Positions 63,240 to 64,000 of a stretch of 64,000 nt of DNA are shown here, piece after piece. This DNA is from Bicyclus anynana (Eukaryota > Arthropoda > Insecta > Lepidoptera > Nymphalidae). Location: assembly GCF_947172395.1 (NCBI RefSeq), contig NC_069093.1:8653561-8717560 (forward strand). The letters run 5' to 3'. Position numbers and translations under genes: made by a program. Position 1 is the first letter of the stretch, and each line of letters starts with the position of its first letter. The notes below the pieces were generated by a model. That model was not told the DNA's origin, searched no databases, and was given only the letters and a program-made list of their open reading frames with translations.

Positions 63240-63538
63240 CATCAACCCATATTCGGCTCACTGCTGAGCTCGAGTCTCCTCTCAGAATGAGGGGGGTTAG
63301 GCCAATAGTCCACCACGCTGGCCCAGTGCGGATTGGCAGACTTCACACACGCAGAGAATGAAGATAATTCTCTGGTATGCAGGTTTCCTCACGATGTTTT
63401 CCTTCACCGATTGAGACACGTGATATTTAATTTCTTAAAATGCACACAACTGAAAAGTTGGAGGTGCATGCCCCGGACCGGATTCGAACCCACACCCTCC
63501 GGAATCGGAGGCAGAGGTCATATCCACTGGGCTATCAC
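63240..63538 (-). mobile_element. SINE-A, full length
   Basis: A box and B box (GGTTCGAATCC) both good on the - strand. ACCCTAT at 63227-63233 and 63549-63555 may be a short target duplication, though a few bases intervene on each side. Confidence 0.88.
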
Positions 63539-64000
63539 TGCTCACTGTACCCTATAGTAGGCCAATAATAGAAAAAGAAGAATAGGTTGATAGCGATATG
63601 AAGAGCGGTAGTCAAAGATATCGATTTTCAAATCGTTCCATTTAGTATCACCGTTACGGTATCGCAAATACCTTAGAATTCTTTGTTGGCGTGAGACGCA
63701 CACCGTGAGAAAGACTGGAAGAATGCCGACGCAAGTATACAGAACCATTACTTAAAAGTGAGAGCATTCAATCACATTAAGGTTGAATCCACAAAACGGT
63801 TGTTTTTCCTCAGAAATTCACCAAAATTTCCGTCTTTTTGGTCGAATATAAATAGCTGTGAGAACTTTGCCATTGTTATGTGAACTCTTTCGTTGATTTA
63901 TGAGTTTTCTGTGTTTTAGGGATTTATATTTATTCTTATTTTATATAGATTAAAAACAAAGTAAGTATTTGTAGAGGATAATCTAGATCTATCTAGATCC
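63539..64000. other. no feature seen
   Basis: Nothing recognised. The window ends in a small repeat of ATCTAGATC motifs (63978-64000). Confidence 0.35.

Overview
The window is nuclear DNA of an insect, most likely a moth or butterfly (Lepidoptera). It is AT-rich and saturated with short interspersed elements whose terminal sequences are typical of lepidopteran genomes, it contains one GC-rich spliced exon, and it has no bacterial-style gene packing. No RNA gene, CRISPR array or prokaryotic operon is present. The only host coding sequence I can support is one 5' exon on the + strand: exon about 21139-21863, with coding from 21265. It encodes the first 199 codons of an unrecognised proline-rich, PPPPY-containing protein and runs into an intron at a GTAAGA donor. 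The rest reads as upstream intron or intergenic DNA (1-21138) and a long downstream intron (21864-64000, more than 42 kb with no further exon seen).

Nearly all other recognisable content is mobile-element debris, for which I use these working names. SINE-A: about 300 bp, tRNA-derived, A box TAGCCCAGTGG, B box GGTTCGAATCC, simple ATGATG tail. SINE-B: about 300-330 bp, tRNA-derived, A box TGGCGCAGTGG, B box GGTTCGATCCC, A-rich tail. SINE-C: heads only. HEL: about 60-330 bp Helitron-like non-autonomous elements beginning TCTATACTAATATTATAAA and ending near CGTCTGCTAGT. HEL-G: longer relatives carrying a G-rich GGGTA minisatellite. MITE-CRE: about 265 bp, with a conserved TGACGTCA core. RTE-3p: 5'-truncated 3' ends of a LINE, nearly all on the - strand. 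There are also hAT-like deletion elements, other LINE reverse-transcriptase remnants and several unnamed families seen in two or three copies here.

Layout. 1-21138: HEL, MITE-CRE, SINE-A/B and RTE-3p fragments, a 130-bp tandem array (13848-14393), a 325-bp inverted repeat (15430-15754) and two hAT-like elements (18492-20026). 21139-21863: GC-rich exon. 21864-30000: repeats, a perfect 26-bp hairpin (23013-23071) and a 212-bp tandem array (27815-28808). 30000-46000: nested SINE insertions, HEL/HEL-G copies, MITE-CRE copies and a complete hAT-like element with target duplication (38005-38693). 46000-64000: an ATC microsatellite inside a duplicated segment, a palindrome beside a promoter-like dispersed repeat (50504-50655), a 5'-truncated LINE with a 20-bp target-site duplication (52990-53546), and SINE, HEL-G and RTE-3p copies.

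The elements work together only as layers. LINEs supplied the machinery that moved the SINEs, Helitron-like elements spread G-rich arrays, and several nested insertions give relative ages. I found no convincing new protein-coding system. The strongest novelty candidates are the unidentified GC-rich exon, the perfect hairpins, the promoter-like repeat present twice, the CRE-bearing MITE family and the G-quadruplex-prone Helitron arrays.
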